Positions 12,158-24,000 of a DNA stretch of 64,000 bases are shown here, one piece after another. The first letter of the stretch is position 1. Every line of letters begins with the position of its first letter. The notes under the pieces are model-generated. The model saw nothing but the letters and a program-made list of their open reading frames with translations. It was not told where the DNA came from and did not search any database. Source of the stretch: Micromussa lordhowensis (Eukaryota; Cnidaria; Anthozoa; Scleractinia; Lobophylliidae); NCBI GenBank assembly GCA_964020085.1, contig OZ026608.1:16172479-16236478 (forward strand). The letters are read 5' to 3'. The position numbers and the translations under genes were made by a program.

Positions 12158-12163
12158 TTTATT
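12158..12163 (-). terminator. Candidate poly(A) signal of the 12.7-kb gene
   Basis: TTTATT on the plus strand (AATAAA on the minus strand) lies about 550 bp downstream of the stop at 12716. Plausible end of the 3' UTR. Confidence 0.4.
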
Positions 12164-12715
12164 ACATTGTCCCTCTCTCAATTTGTGTTTAAATATAAGT
12201 TAACTATACAATGTACAGTCTCCCAAAATATTAAGCCTAATAAAATTCTTGAGTGTCCAAACAGAATATGCAGAACAAGTGCATTCTGCCACATTATTAA
12301 ATATTACAATAATTTATTATAATTGACATTTCAAGTGCTTGTTTACGTGCTCTTCAGAAATATGCAAATCTTGAAGCCACTGTACAAAAAATAACATATT
12401 CTTACATACAGTACTGACAACTTCATGTCTTGTACTCTCTTTAAATAAAAAGGTCCACTTAGAAATTGCAAAGTCAAGCCACACTAGATTCTTTTGGTTA
12501 AAACGTGTGCTAATCTACATGAAGCTAAAAGTTAATTTAATACTCGTTTACAAAGCTCAATGGAATGTAAGCTTATCCCTAATGCTTTTCAACACAAAGC
12601 AAGGAATACCTAATGTGTTTGGCAAACCACGACGCTAACTTTTTCTTTCACAACTGTTCATGTCTTCCGATCTACGATTTGAATAGTAACAATAAGTAGA
12701 AATGGTGTTGAAAGC

Positions 12716-13291
12716 TTATCGCTCCCCGGCGATTTCGTCTTCTTGGCTCGCCAAGGATTCATCTTCGCCGGAAGTGACGCTCGTAGCACTAGCGCTGTTG
12801 CCGTCGCTGCTGATTTCACTCACGCTTTCATCTTCCTCCTCGGGTATTCCTGGCAATGCCCTCTTCGATTGTCGAGCCAGATTTAGCAGCTGAACTCGCT
12901 GAGCAAACGAAAAAACGATTCGTGTGATAAGATGATCAACGTGCTCTTCGAACTCTTGAAAACTTTTCTGGTTCTTCTTGGCCATTAGCTTATTCATCCA
13001 CTTTCCTCGGGTGGAACTTTCTTTCACATGGCTTTCGATCTTGAACAAGGTTTCTTTTAGATCGCTGTAGAATTCGGCTTGGCGAATGAATTTGACATCT
13101 GCTCCGTTCAGGACTTTGGTAATCTGCTTGACAACAGGCACAAATCGAAGGACATAGGCTTTGTTGTGTTTGGCGCTAGCGATCGCCCAGTGAATGTTGT
13201 CCACGATGGCAAAGATGGACCCGGGCGTTGCGAAGCAGCTTTCACTGTTGTTAGCGGCCATCGCGGATTTGCTGGCCCCTTGGTTCTTCAT
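12716..13291 (-). CDS. Small helical-bundle protein resembling the MLKL N-terminal domain, with acidic tail
   Basis: 191 residues; start at 13291, or at the internal Met of MAANNSES (13258). Residues 25-145 look all-helical: IFAIVDNIHWAIASAKHNK, then RFVPVVKQITKVLNG, FYSDLKETLFKIESHVK, RGKWMNKLMAKKNQKSF and EEHVDHLITRIVFSFAQRV. The spacing of basic and hydrophobic positions resembles the four-helix-bundle-plus-brace domain of MLKL and related HeLo-type domains, which bind lipid and permeabilise membranes. The last 45 residues are Ser/Glu/Asp-rich (EEEDESVSEISSDG, SGEDESLASQEDE), a possible regulatory tail. No kinase domain is attached. A 30-codon open exon upstream (13525-13436, starts MSEFFDGDC, donor CAA|GTAATT) could splice in frame to ATG 13291. 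That it is a gene is likely; the family is a judgement from memory. Confidence 0.6.
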   Translation of the reverse strand: MKNQGASKSAMAANNSESCFATPGSIFAIVDNIHWAIASAKHNKAYVLRFVPVVKQITKVLNGADVKFIRQAEFYSDLKETLFKIESHVKESSTRGKWMNKLMAKKNQKSFQEFEEHVDHLITRIVFSFAQRVQLLNLARQSKRALPGIPEEEDESVSEISSDGNSASATSVTSGEDESLASQEDEIAGER

Positions 13292-13435
13292 CTGTAGCCT
13301 TAGCTTTCCTTTTGAGCTTCAAAAACGAGATTAGACAGTCTATTTCCTAATTTCTTCCCCGCTACCAATTGACAAAAGAAGAAAGTTCAAGTCTTTGGCC
13401 AAACACACGAGTTAACTTCCCTCGTCAAAAATTAC

Positions 13436-13525
13436 TTGAAAGATCTCTCGCAGCACCAGAATACCTTTGAATCCACTACTGCCATCCAGGTCGTCCACGC
13501 AATCACCATCAAAAAATTCGCTCAT
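13436..13525 (-). CDS. Possible upstream coding exon of the 12.7-kb gene
   Basis: An ATG at 13525 opens 30 codons (MSEFFDGDCVDD...) to a good donor CAA|GTAATT at phase 0. The sequence before ATG 13291 ends CTACAG, which would be a phase-0 acceptor. The pyrimidine tract is weak, so this may instead be 5' UTR. Confidence 0.35.
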
Positions 13526-14147
13526 TTAGGAAGATAGGCTCGCTTTTGGCTGTTTAAATTGCACTGTAAAAGACAGTCCTGTTGAGTTCTTCCAAGTCGC
13601 TTCTCGGGGCAAATAGACTGAAACGAACAACCGGTGTGAAAACTTGATTAGCCTGTTGAGAGCAAATTTGCATACTTAGTAGGGTAGGGTGGGAAAGAGG
13701 AAAATGTCCAAAAATATCAGACGAATTTGGCTCATAACAGCAAAACCTTCATTTAATTCCATCAATATATCGCTTATTTCCCCTCATAAGATACGATATA
13801 ACAGGTCTTTTTACAAAAATAATGGCGAAATAAATACCATATATTTTTCTACCTTAACACCTCCCGGAGCGTCTTTGTACGGTGTTCGTTAGCATATCTG
13901 GCATCTGCGTTGTTATTGGCGGAACTGGTGATGCGTGCGAATCTTCTCGTTCTTGGGAAAATGATTTCGCGCCTAGTTACGAAATATTTATTTTTAGCTT
14001 ATTGCATAACTGTCCGTCGGCGTGGTGAAACTTTGGTTGAAAAATAAAAATATCTCACGCTTTGTTTTGACACATTTATATGTACACGACGCTAAATTCT
14101 AAGGCAAATGCGAAGTCGGTATACTAAAAAGTTTGTACAAGGTATAC

Positions 14148-14563
14148 TTAAGGCGGGGGTCCACCTGAAAGCCGTATTTTGGCTTGGTATTATGTTCTTA
14201 ATGCAAATATCTCGTTTACGTTTCAAGCAATCAAGAATCTGTTCACTCATTACACACATCTATGTTTTGCGCCGTTTTGTAAATTTTTTGGTGATTTTTA
14301 GGTTTATTTGGAGACAGATAGTTTTTCTCAAAGGATTAGTCAAATTTATGGAAATAGGAAATTTTGAAGATTTGGTGTTGTTTTAAAATTAGAGTTTGAA
14401 GTTAAAAATTGATAGATACACACCAAACAGTTGCCTAACAACCCGAGTGCCATTGTGGGGTCGGGCAACTGTCTGGTGGTGTTCCATAACCTTTTCTCCC
14501 CCTTTCAATCTCTCTTTAAACTTCCTCAAATTTCACTTTAATTCAGGTAAACCCCCACCTTAA
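14148..14563. mobile_element. MITE flanked by TTAA
   Basis: Ends TTAAGGCGGGGGTCCACCTG and CAGGTAAACCCCCACCTTAA are imperfect inverted repeats, each bounded by TTAA. 416 bp, no ORF of note. The centre has a GTTGCC...GGCAAC hairpin. Confidence 0.6.
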
Positions 14564-16184
14564 TATGAAGGACAACACGAATAGATTATATATACTATAT
14601 AGTTTGTACGAGTTTTCTATTTTGTTCTTCTAATAAAAAAATGTATTTTGGAGTAAATTTCGTCACAACATCGAACTTTTTCACGACTTCTCCTTTATCA
14701 AGAACTGAGAAAATGTTGTCACTAACTCGACGAGTTTTTCACGTGAATTTTTCCTTATTCAAATTAAGTTAAATCATATGACTAGTTGAAATACAACCCA
14801 ATAGGGGATAATACCAACATATTTTTCAAATCCCCAAAATATTTTAAATCGCAATTGGTTTTGCAAAATTAAATCACTGTTTAATAGAGTCTGTCAAATC
14901 TAAACAAACTAATACAAATCTTAATAAAATTATTAGATCCACAAAGAACTAGTGCCAGCAAACAACTTTTAAACTTTTCATTTTATGGTTTGAATTATTT
15001 CTTTAGTTGCAAATAATTAATTAGAGACATTATATCATACTTTTTTTTAGTTCATTATTGAAGGGAAGATGCACAACTGATGTCAGAGGTGTCTGATTTG
15101 TTTCTGGTCATTTGCCGTATCCAAAATGGCGGAGTCCATGCCAAAACGGACCGGAAAACAAAATTCGCGTAGTTACAAAATGACGGCTTCGAAGTGTCTG
15201 TGAAGAGGATTTAGATAACGTTTTGAACGACTAGTAGATTTATACTAAAACAATTAGATTATGTGCTCGAGATTTCTATGAGTGATAGATCTCGAGGTCA
15301 TAATCTCATAAACATAAACCTTGGTACCTTTCTTAGCTACACCGAACAACGTGAAATTCAGATAAATAAAATTCAGGGTATTTTGTAGTTAGAAAGTGAA
15401 CCACGAGGGCTAATTCAATTGTTTTCTGTTTCTATTTTGAGTTAAACGCTTACTTTGCATATTCAGCTGGAGCTAGTTCTCAAACCCATACTAAAGTAAC
15501 AGTCGAGTAAAATATATATTCAATCTATTTTTATTAGGCATCCTTGGTGTCGCCGTTGTCATTGCTTAATTAAGCTCCGTATTGCGTAGTGAGTGCGACA
15601 TTGGGTGTCTGTCGTTTTCCCGTTGGTAGTCGAGATTGAAAAATTCTTGTCTGATGATAAACACACAACACAGTCTGCACCAACCATTTGAGAGGTTGGG
15701 TGTGGTCGTATGGCGTAATTCGCGCCCTCAGGATTGATAGGGACAGGGTTAATTCACAGAGCCAGTTAACTGTCAACAGCTTTTTCAGGAGAAGGAGTCG
15801 AACTAAGCCAGCACTGAATTAACCCTGCAAAAAAATCTATTTTGCAGGTTAGGGATAGGCCCCTCAGTCAACAGAACTTAACCTGGAGAAAAGAATTTTA
15901 ACGAAATAGTTTTTTTGGAACGAGAAACGCCATTAATACTGCTGAATACAGTCATCTTATAGCGCATTTGCCACTAGCCGTCAGCAACACAAACACGGAC
16001 GAAAGGAAGTCACTGATATTTTACACATTGAGTCATACATGCATGTATGTACAGGATGTATTAAGAAAACAAACATGTACCAAAACTGTGTAATTGCATG
16101 TGATTTAAATTTTCGAATTTCGAAAACTGAAACACGAGGGGGAAAATGAAACCTGTCTATTGTGATGCAATGACAGATGCTATT
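14564..16184. other. AT-rich intergenic stretch without a recognised gene
   Basis: Only short unrelated open frames. The one structure I see is an imperfect hairpin near 15258-15308 (AGATTATG..CTCGAGAT paired with ATCTCGAG..CATAATCT). Confidence 0.5.
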
Positions 16185-16556
16185 AGTAATAGTAATTAGA
16201 CCTAGTGGAGCACCAACACTGAATTCAGGGAGTAATCGAGCGAGTAATTTCAATTTGAAATTATGAGCACGATTACTCCCTAAATTGTACGACGCGAGGT
16301 TCAGTTACTAATTAATTACATCTGTAACAAATTTCGGAATTAAAAATTGACTTTTGAGCGAAAAACTTTGTAGCGCTTTAGGAAACACTGAGAAGAAAGC
16401 CATTTAAGCGCGCATTATTCACGTGGATATCCATTTATAGGTATCCGATTACAAAAAGTTCAAATTGGATACTTGTGATTGGACACCCACGTGATCACGC
16501 GCAGATTTACGTGAGAAACAGGCGCGCGGGGAACCAATCACGGTCGAGAATTTATA
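16185..16556 (+). mobile_element. Multi-hairpin MITE, copy 2
   Basis: Same blocks and order as 8038-8486 (AGGGAGTAATCGAGCGAG, GAGCACGATTACTCCCT, CACCCACGTGATCACGCG, AACCAATCACGGTCGAGAA), shortened in the first hairpin loop and at the right end. Confidence 0.7.
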
Positions 16557-16885
16557 CACCAAAATAAGACTGTGCCAAATGCCACAAAATACGTGATACG
16601 GCTGGATAGGCTAAAGGGGATTGCAAATGTCAGTATAGCTGCTGCGGGCTGCAAATGTTAAATGACTAGACGCTCCATCACTTTAATTCGATGCGTGTCC
16701 TGTCGATATAAAAAAAAAATTCGTTGCCAGTCGAAACCGAAAGCGTATCCCATGGTTTAAAAGTTTGATAACTCGTGCGTCGTTTTCATTTTAAAAGGGA
16801 GTCCGTTTTAGCTGCTAGAGGCTAGAAATTTGAATTTCACTCTGATTTGAGCTTCTTCTCGATCGGTAAGTACATAAAGGTTACC

Positions 16886-17220
16886 TTAAGGTCGCTGGAA
16901 ACAGTTTCCAGTACTTTCAAAGACTTATATTTTGATGGGTAATTATATCCACTCTATATCAGTTGATGCCAAAATCATGGTATCAAAAATCTGCCCAATT
17001 ATTGGTGAACAAGTTTCTGTCAATTTTGTGGCACAATAGGTTACCATAAGAACAAAATGACCAGCTAAAAGCACCCTTAATAAAAGCTTTAAGCGCTTAT
17101 AACTCCAAAACGAGCTCGGTGATCCCCATTTTTTATTATCGAATTGTAATCAGCATGATAAGATGCAACTTTTGGCGAAGTGTAATTAAATTCTACAAAG
17201 GGGGTTCAAAGCCACCTTAA
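16886..17220 (+). mobile_element. 335-bp MITE flanked by TTAA, copy 1
   Basis: Left end TTAAGGTCGCTGGAAAC, right end AAAGCCACCTTAA. The body order (CAGTTTCCAGTACTTTC, ACCACTCTATATCAGTTGAT-like, AATCATGGTATCAAAAA, CGAGCTCGGTGA) repeats, reversed, in the complete copy at 41333-41666 and in partial copies at 37.4 and 37.8 kb. Confidence 0.75.
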
Positions 17221-17336
17221 ATGTTCGAAAATTTAAGTTTTTATACCATGATTTTGTTATCAACCGATATAGAGTTGTTATAATGACCCATCAAACTCTA
17301 AGTCTTGGAAAGTACTGGAAACTGTTTCGACCCACC
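17221..17336 (-). mobile_element. Half copy of the same MITE
   Basis: Directly abuts the previous element and runs in the opposite sense (ATACCATGATTTTG to GGAAACTGTTTCGACCCACC). The pair forms a long foldback. Confidence 0.6.
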
Positions 17337-20300
17337 TTTTTTTGAACTAAAGAATCGACGAAAACTGTTTTATATTTAAGGTAAACTATACCACTACATG
17401 AGCTTAGTGACATTTATAAATTGCAATTGACCATGCAATGAGAAGTCTGAACTCGTCAAATTAACTGACTAATTATAATAGGCATTAAGATCAGGCTAGG
17501 CATGAGAAAATTTCAGTACCACACATTATATAAAACTGGAGAAAAATCATAGTAGATGTACTGGAAGAAAAAAAAAGCTATCTGTTTTATAGTTCAGTAT
17601 CTTGATGTTAGTTAAAGCAAGGAATAAAATATATATTACAAGGCTGTGATGATTCTTCTTCTTCTAAAACAAGATTAAATCGCAAATGTATATTTAAAGG
17701 TATATTTCTTAAAAAATTGTCGTTGGTTTGCAAAGTTTTAAAGTCGTTTTAAAGTGTAATGTGAGGATTTCACACTGCGATTTTAACTAGTAGCTAGTTT
17801 GGTTGTCCGGGGATGAATTTCTTTTATGAACCGTATGTTATAAATGCAGCCTTAAAGAGTTTGCTTTTTTAGTAGTTTTGGTCTGAAATATGCATATGAT
17901 ATACATTTTTGCCCATTTTGGTCTGATTTTTCGTTGTTGTCAACTCGGTCGCGTTTGACCGCATTGCGTCAGGATAATGAAACAAAACACCTCCGAGCCT
18001 ACAAAAATGGCTTGTTCAAGCTTACTGACTTTTTCTCCATTGTATGATCAACCCTAGGTTTTTTGCCTGTTTTATTATTCAGAAGCTTTGAACGCCACTG
18101 ATCAGTAATTCAATTACTCTATCACACGAAAATCCCTTTGGATTGGATTTCATTCAGATTTTGACTTCTCAAGTAACGGTAAGAACAGTAAACTTAAGCT
18201 AGATATAAGATATCGTCTGTTCAATTCCCTTGTTTAACATGTTTGCTGTGCATTAAGAACATTTTTAAAGATTCATCAAAATTACGGACTGATGTATCAT
18301 TGTTATTTTCAGGGAAAGGGCCTGGTTGATGACGTAGTGAAGTTGGATTTCGTTCTGATTCGCACATCTCAAATGACGATTAGAAGAGTAAGTTTAAGCC
18401 ATGTTTTTATGACTACACGTATTAGGTTTAAATTAATTTAGATTGCAGAAATACGAATTAAGGTACATATATGTAGAAACAGTTGCAAAGCTCAGGGCAG
18501 AAAAAATGCTTTACAAGGGATCGCTTGAAATCCTCGGTAACTTTCAGTTTCATGCTCGCTGATCTTCGTCTGTGATTTTTCTTTCTTGTGTTCATTTTGT
18601 TTGTGCAGCGACTGTGAGTTTTGCGGCAGCTACATGTGTTTGTCTTCGTGTGAGGCCTACAGTTTTGTGCGTTTGGTCTGCGACTTCCAGATTTCAGTGT
18701 AGTCGCTTTTGAAGTGAAAGGGAAGTGGCAAGCCGAGTTTACTATGCTATTAATACACATTTAAAAATGTGTTGTTGTTTGTTTCTTCAGAAACAAAAAT
18801 GACTTTAATAGTAGCGAAAGATTTATTGAAGTCGCTAATTATGTTTGCCGAACACAAATGACAGCAAAATTATGACAGTTCTATTTCGTCTAACGCAAAC
18901 AATTCGTCTTTTTAAAGGCAGCGATGAATCGTTAACAGGTTGTTGACCATTTAACTATGCGCGTGTTAAAGACATATTCCTGGAGACCTCTTCATTCAAT
19001 TTTTTCTCTTCTTCCACCAACAGTATTATATTTATAATGTTATTGTGTATTAGGAATAGTGAAATCTAAATAAAAAAATCGCGCTGTTACCAGAACTGCA
19101 GAGCGAAACCGAGAATAATTTGGTTTCAGTATCCAGAACTTATCATTAAAAGTATCGTGCGTTTAAACTAGAACTTTATCTGAAATGTGCAGTGAAATTT
19201 GTGCGACGAATTAACTCGAGATGAAGACTTTAATGCTATCAACAAGGAGGCAAATACTGCTTAAGTTTCAGACCAGATTTATTATTCAGTTATTATTTAT
19301 CAAAAGAACCTCTATTTTGATTCGTTCTTGTTAATCTGCACCTCTTTTGTTGTTAAGACTAGGGGCATTGTTTGTGTTGTTTACCCATTGTCTCGTTTGG
19401 CCAATTATAGAGACCCTTGTAAACGGTGCGTGCTCGCCCCCTTCGCTGCCATAATTCTTCATTTCAGCACTGTTTCAATCTGAGCAGAAAGCCAAGCACT
19501 CGCTGCAGACGTTAAGACATTCTTAAGCCGGTTCTAATGTAGATAATTAAATCAACTATACCGATTCGCTACGCTTTCTGAGGAGGTGATAGTATAGGAG
19601 AATCTTTTCCACGTTAGGATAAGCGACTCAATTTCTGACTATGATCCAGCTAGAAAAATATCAATTTCTAATATTGAAAGGACATAATACGGCAAAACTG
19701 TCCCAAGCCATTTGAGTTTCGATGAATTGAGCGAGCGCAGGTTGGATATCCCAAAATTTTACTTAGAATGTATGAGTTCATTAGCGCTTTTTCCATCCAG
19801 AAATGTTTCTCTTTATGAAATCTAATTTCGCCTTGCATATATTAACGAAGGAGCCATGTATTCACAAGTTAATAAGCTTCACAAGCTCTATAAATGTTTC
19901 AAATCAATTCGCATCCAGCATGATGCCTTTTAAGTGCAAAGTCAGTCGTATGAAAAATGTAGACAATGACGTTCTTTTGTAATACATGTGAAGATTACAA
20001 TTATAACTAGGGTATCTAAAACTGATAGTAATGCTGGTGCACATTCTGTTGATAGTGACATATTTTACGAAGTGATTGATCTATCTGCGCGTTCCAAGAC
20101 TTGCAGTAACATTTATTTCTCAAAGAAGTGTTAAATTGGGCTGTGTAACTTAAAATCTGTCCTTGTATGCGTCAACTTCATGCATGATGACGCATCGATG
20201 GCGAGGTGTGACAAAGAAACACATAGTGATCTGAACTATGTTTGGACGTAAAACGATACACATCAACCTCCCCTTTACCAGATCGCGAAAATCGATACAT

Positions 20301-21045
20301 GTGGAAATTGTAGGTCGGAGCAGAAATCTAACTTATAAATTTTGTACTGGTACGCATTAAATGTCTCTAGAATGTTTACAGATTGTGCCGAGGACGCGTC
20401 CATCGCGATGTGTGAAAATGCTAATAACGCTTCAGAATTAGCTTTAATTCATGTTTGGATGAATAGATCGCAGCATATGTGAAATTAGCGTGTTGTACGG
20501 TCTTCGTTTTTTAAATTATTCTACAAGCTTTAGAAACGACGATTTCTCTTCATTCACGAATTTGGCTAAGGAGGCGAGACTGCTAAGAAATGAAGAAGTT
20601 AAAATTCAGTTGTCACAATCATCCAGATTTACAAACTTTCACTTACTGCATAAGGGACAAAAACAAGAGTTGTGAAAGTCAAGCACGATCTCCTTCACAT
20701 CGTTTCACAGGCAAATCAGAGCAAAACAAACCACTAATCTTTCTCACTGAAATCTACGCGAAATAAGACGACGGCTCGACGGTGCGGACATCCTCGTGTT
20801 GTTCGTGGCGCAATGCATTCAGGTAAAAAAGTGACGCAGTGCACTCTGGTTAAATGCAATGCATTCTGGTAAAAAGTGATGATTTCGAGAATTCGTATCC
20901 CCTTTTATATATTCTTTTTAAATCCTGTTTATGTTGCTGCTCGCTCGCTACGCTCGCTGCGCAGCAACAACATCAGTTTAACAAAAGCATAAGCAGGGTT
21001 GGTCACAAATTTCTTTCCACTTTTATTCTCTTCCATATTCTGAAA
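17337..21045 (+). promoter_or_regulatory. Upstream region of the TPR-CHAT gene with possible duplicated 5' noncoding exons
   Basis: No coding gene found. Three similar donor-bearing stretches occur: TTTGAATTTCACTCTGAT ending GATCG|GTAAGT (near 16865), GGATTTCATTCAGATTTTGAC ending GTAACG|GTAAGA (near 18179), and GGATTTCGTTCTGATTCGCA ending AGAAG|AGTAAG (near 18388). They could be alternative 5' exons spliced to the acceptor ATTCTGAAAG at 21036-21045. A further diverged direct repeat of about 90 bp lies at 20190-20255 and 20390-20465. Short CAATGCATTC-GGTAAAAA words repeat at 20810-20875. Confidence 0.3.
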
Positions 21046-21057
21046 GGAGTGTTTAAC

Positions 21058-24000
21058 ATGAACTACCTAGACGAAGCTATACAAGCCATCTCAATCGGCC
21101 TAATTGTTGCCGGCTTCCTTCTCAACACCAATCGATTTCTAAAAGCCATCGAACTGTGCAAGGAATGCTTGCTCATTCTAAAAGATGGAGCAGGCATAAA
21201 AGAGCAGAACTTAAGCAAATCATTCTATATGAGGATATATTTTATAATGTGGAAGGCTGGTAGCTGCATCAGCAATAATACAAAAGTCACGAAATATGCA
21301 AAAAAACTTCTCCAAATTTACCGTGAAAGTGATGAAAGACTTGAGGAATATAAGCTAAGCATAACACTTGCAGGGGAGATGTATTTCCATCAAAGTAAAT
21401 ACGCAAAAGCAATACAACTCATCGAAAAAGTATTCCTAATCAGTAAAGAAGGCAGAAAAAGAGAAACGTGCTGTTCTGGAAACCTTAGCGCTTTTTATGA
21501 CTCAGTTGGTGAATATGAGAAGACCAGAAAAAGTCTGGAGAGATCAATTGTCATTCAGAAAGAAATTGGAGACATAAACGGAGAAGCTACCTCTTACCCA
21601 AACCTTGGAAATTTGTATCAATCAGTTGGCGGATATGAGAAGGCTAGAGAACATCTCGAGAAATCGCTTGCCATTCAGAAAGAAATTGGAGACAGAAATG
21701 GAGAAGCAGACTCATACGTAAACATTGGAATAGTGTATCAATCAGTTGGCGAATATGAGAAGGCTAGAGAACATCTCGAGAAATCACTTGCGATTCAGAA
21801 AGAAGTTGGAGACAGAACTGGAGAAGTTGACTCTCGCGCAAACCTTGGAATTGTGTATCGGTCAGTTGGCAAATATGAGAAGGCTAGAGAACATCTCCAG
21901 AAATCACTCTTGATCCAGAAAGAAATTGGAGACAGAAATGGAGAAGCTTACTCTTACGCAAACCTTGGAATTGTGTATCAATTGGTTGGCGAATATGAGA
22001 AGGCTAGAGAGCATCTCAAGAATTCACTTGCGATTCACAAAGAAATTGGAGACAGAAATGGAGAAGCAGACTCATACGCAAACCTTGGAATTGTGTATCG
22101 ATCAGTTGGCGAATATAAGAAGGCTAGAGAACATCTCGAGAAATCACTTGCCATTCAGAAAGAAATTGGAGACAGAAATGGAGAAGCAGACTCATACGTA
22201 AACCTTGGAATTGTGCATCAATCAGTTGGCAAATATGAGATGGCTAGAGAACATCTCGAGAAATCACTTGCGATTCAGAAAGAAATCGGAGACAGAAATG
22301 GAGAAGCAGACTCATACGTAAACCTTGGAATTGTGCATCAATCAGTTGACAAATATGAGATGGCTAGAGAACATCTCGAGAAATCACTTGCGATTCAGAA
22401 AGAAATTGGAGACAGAAATGGAGAAGCAGACTCATACGTAAACCTTGGAATTGTGTATCAATCAGTTGGCAAATATGAGATGGCTAGAGAACATCTCGAG
22501 AAATCACTTGCGATTGAGAAAGAAATTGGAGACAGAAATGGAGAAGCAGACTCATACGTAAACCTTGGAATTGTGTATCAATCAGTTGGCGAATATAAAA
22601 AGGCTAGAGAACATCTCGAGAAATCACTTGCGATTCAGAAACAAATTGGAGACAGAAATGGAGAAGCTGACTCTTGCGCAAACCTTGGAATTGTGTATCG
22701 GTCGGTTGGCGAATATGAGAAGGCAAGAGAACATCTCCAGAAATCACTCTTGATCCAGAAAGAAATTGGAGACAGAAATGGAGAAGCTCACTCTTACACA
22801 AACCTTGGAATTGTGTATCAATCAGTTGGCGAATATGAGAAGGCTAGAGAACATCTCGAGAAATCACTTCCGATTCAGAAACAAATTGGAGACAGAAATG
22901 GAGAAGCTGACTCTTGCGCAAACCTTGGAATTGTGTATCGGTCGGTTGGCGAATATGAGAAGGCAAGAGAACATCTCCAGAAATCACTCTTGATCCAGAA
23001 AGAAATTGGAGACAGAAATGGAGAAGCTTGCTCTTACGCAAACCTTGGAATAGTGTATCAATCAGTTGGCGAATATGAGAAGGCTAGAGAACATCTCCAG
23101 AAATCACTCTTGATCCAGAAAGAAATTGGAGACAGAAATGGAGAAGCTTGCTCTTACGCAAACCTTGGAATAGTGTATCAATCAGTTGGCGAATATGAGA
23201 AGGCTAGAGAACATCTCCAGAAATCACTCTTGATCCAGAAAGAAATTGGAGACAGAAATGGAGAAGCTCACTCTTACACAAACCTTGGAATTGTGTATCA
23301 ATCAGTTGGCGAATATGAGAAGGCTAGAGAACATCTCGAGAAATCACTTCCGATTCAGAAACAAATTGGAGACAGAAATGGAGAAGCTGACTCTTGCGCA
23401 AACCTTGGAATTGTGTATCGGTCGGTTGGCGAATATGAGAAGGCAAGAGAACATCTCCAGAAATCACTCTTGATCCAGAAAGAAATTGGAGACAGAAATG
23501 GAGAAGCTTGCTCTTACGCAAACCTTGGAATAGTGTATCAATCAGTTGGCGAATATGAGAAGGCTAGAGAACATCTCCAGAAATCACTCTTGATCCAGAA
23601 AGAAGTTGGAAACAGAAGCGGAGAAGCTTTCTCATACGGAAACCTCGGAATTGTGTATCGGTCGGTTTGCGAATTTGAAAAGGCTAGAGAACATCACGAG
23701 AAATCACTTGCGATTCAGAAAGAAATTGGAGACAGAAATGGAGAAGCTGACTCTTACACAAACCTTGGAATTGTGTATCAATCAGTTGGCGGATATGAGA
23801 AGGCTAGAGAACATCTCGAGAAATCACTTGTGATTCAGAAAGAAATTGGAGACAGAAATGGAGAAGCTACCTCTTACGTAAACCTTGGAATAGTGTATCA
23901 ATCAGTTGGTGAATATGAGAAGGCTAGAGAACATTTCCAGAAATCACTCTTGATCCAGAAAGAAATTGGGGACAGAAATGGAGAAGCTGACTCTTACAAA

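Noticed and set aside
18458..18760. 100-codon minus-strand frame rich in Lys/Arg/Cys
   Set aside because: No domain, no exon partners, low-complexity basic composition.
20854..21057. 68-residue N-terminal extension of the TPR-CHAT protein
   Set aside because: It reads through a GC-rich foldback of a dispersed type, and a good splice acceptor lies just before the next ATG.
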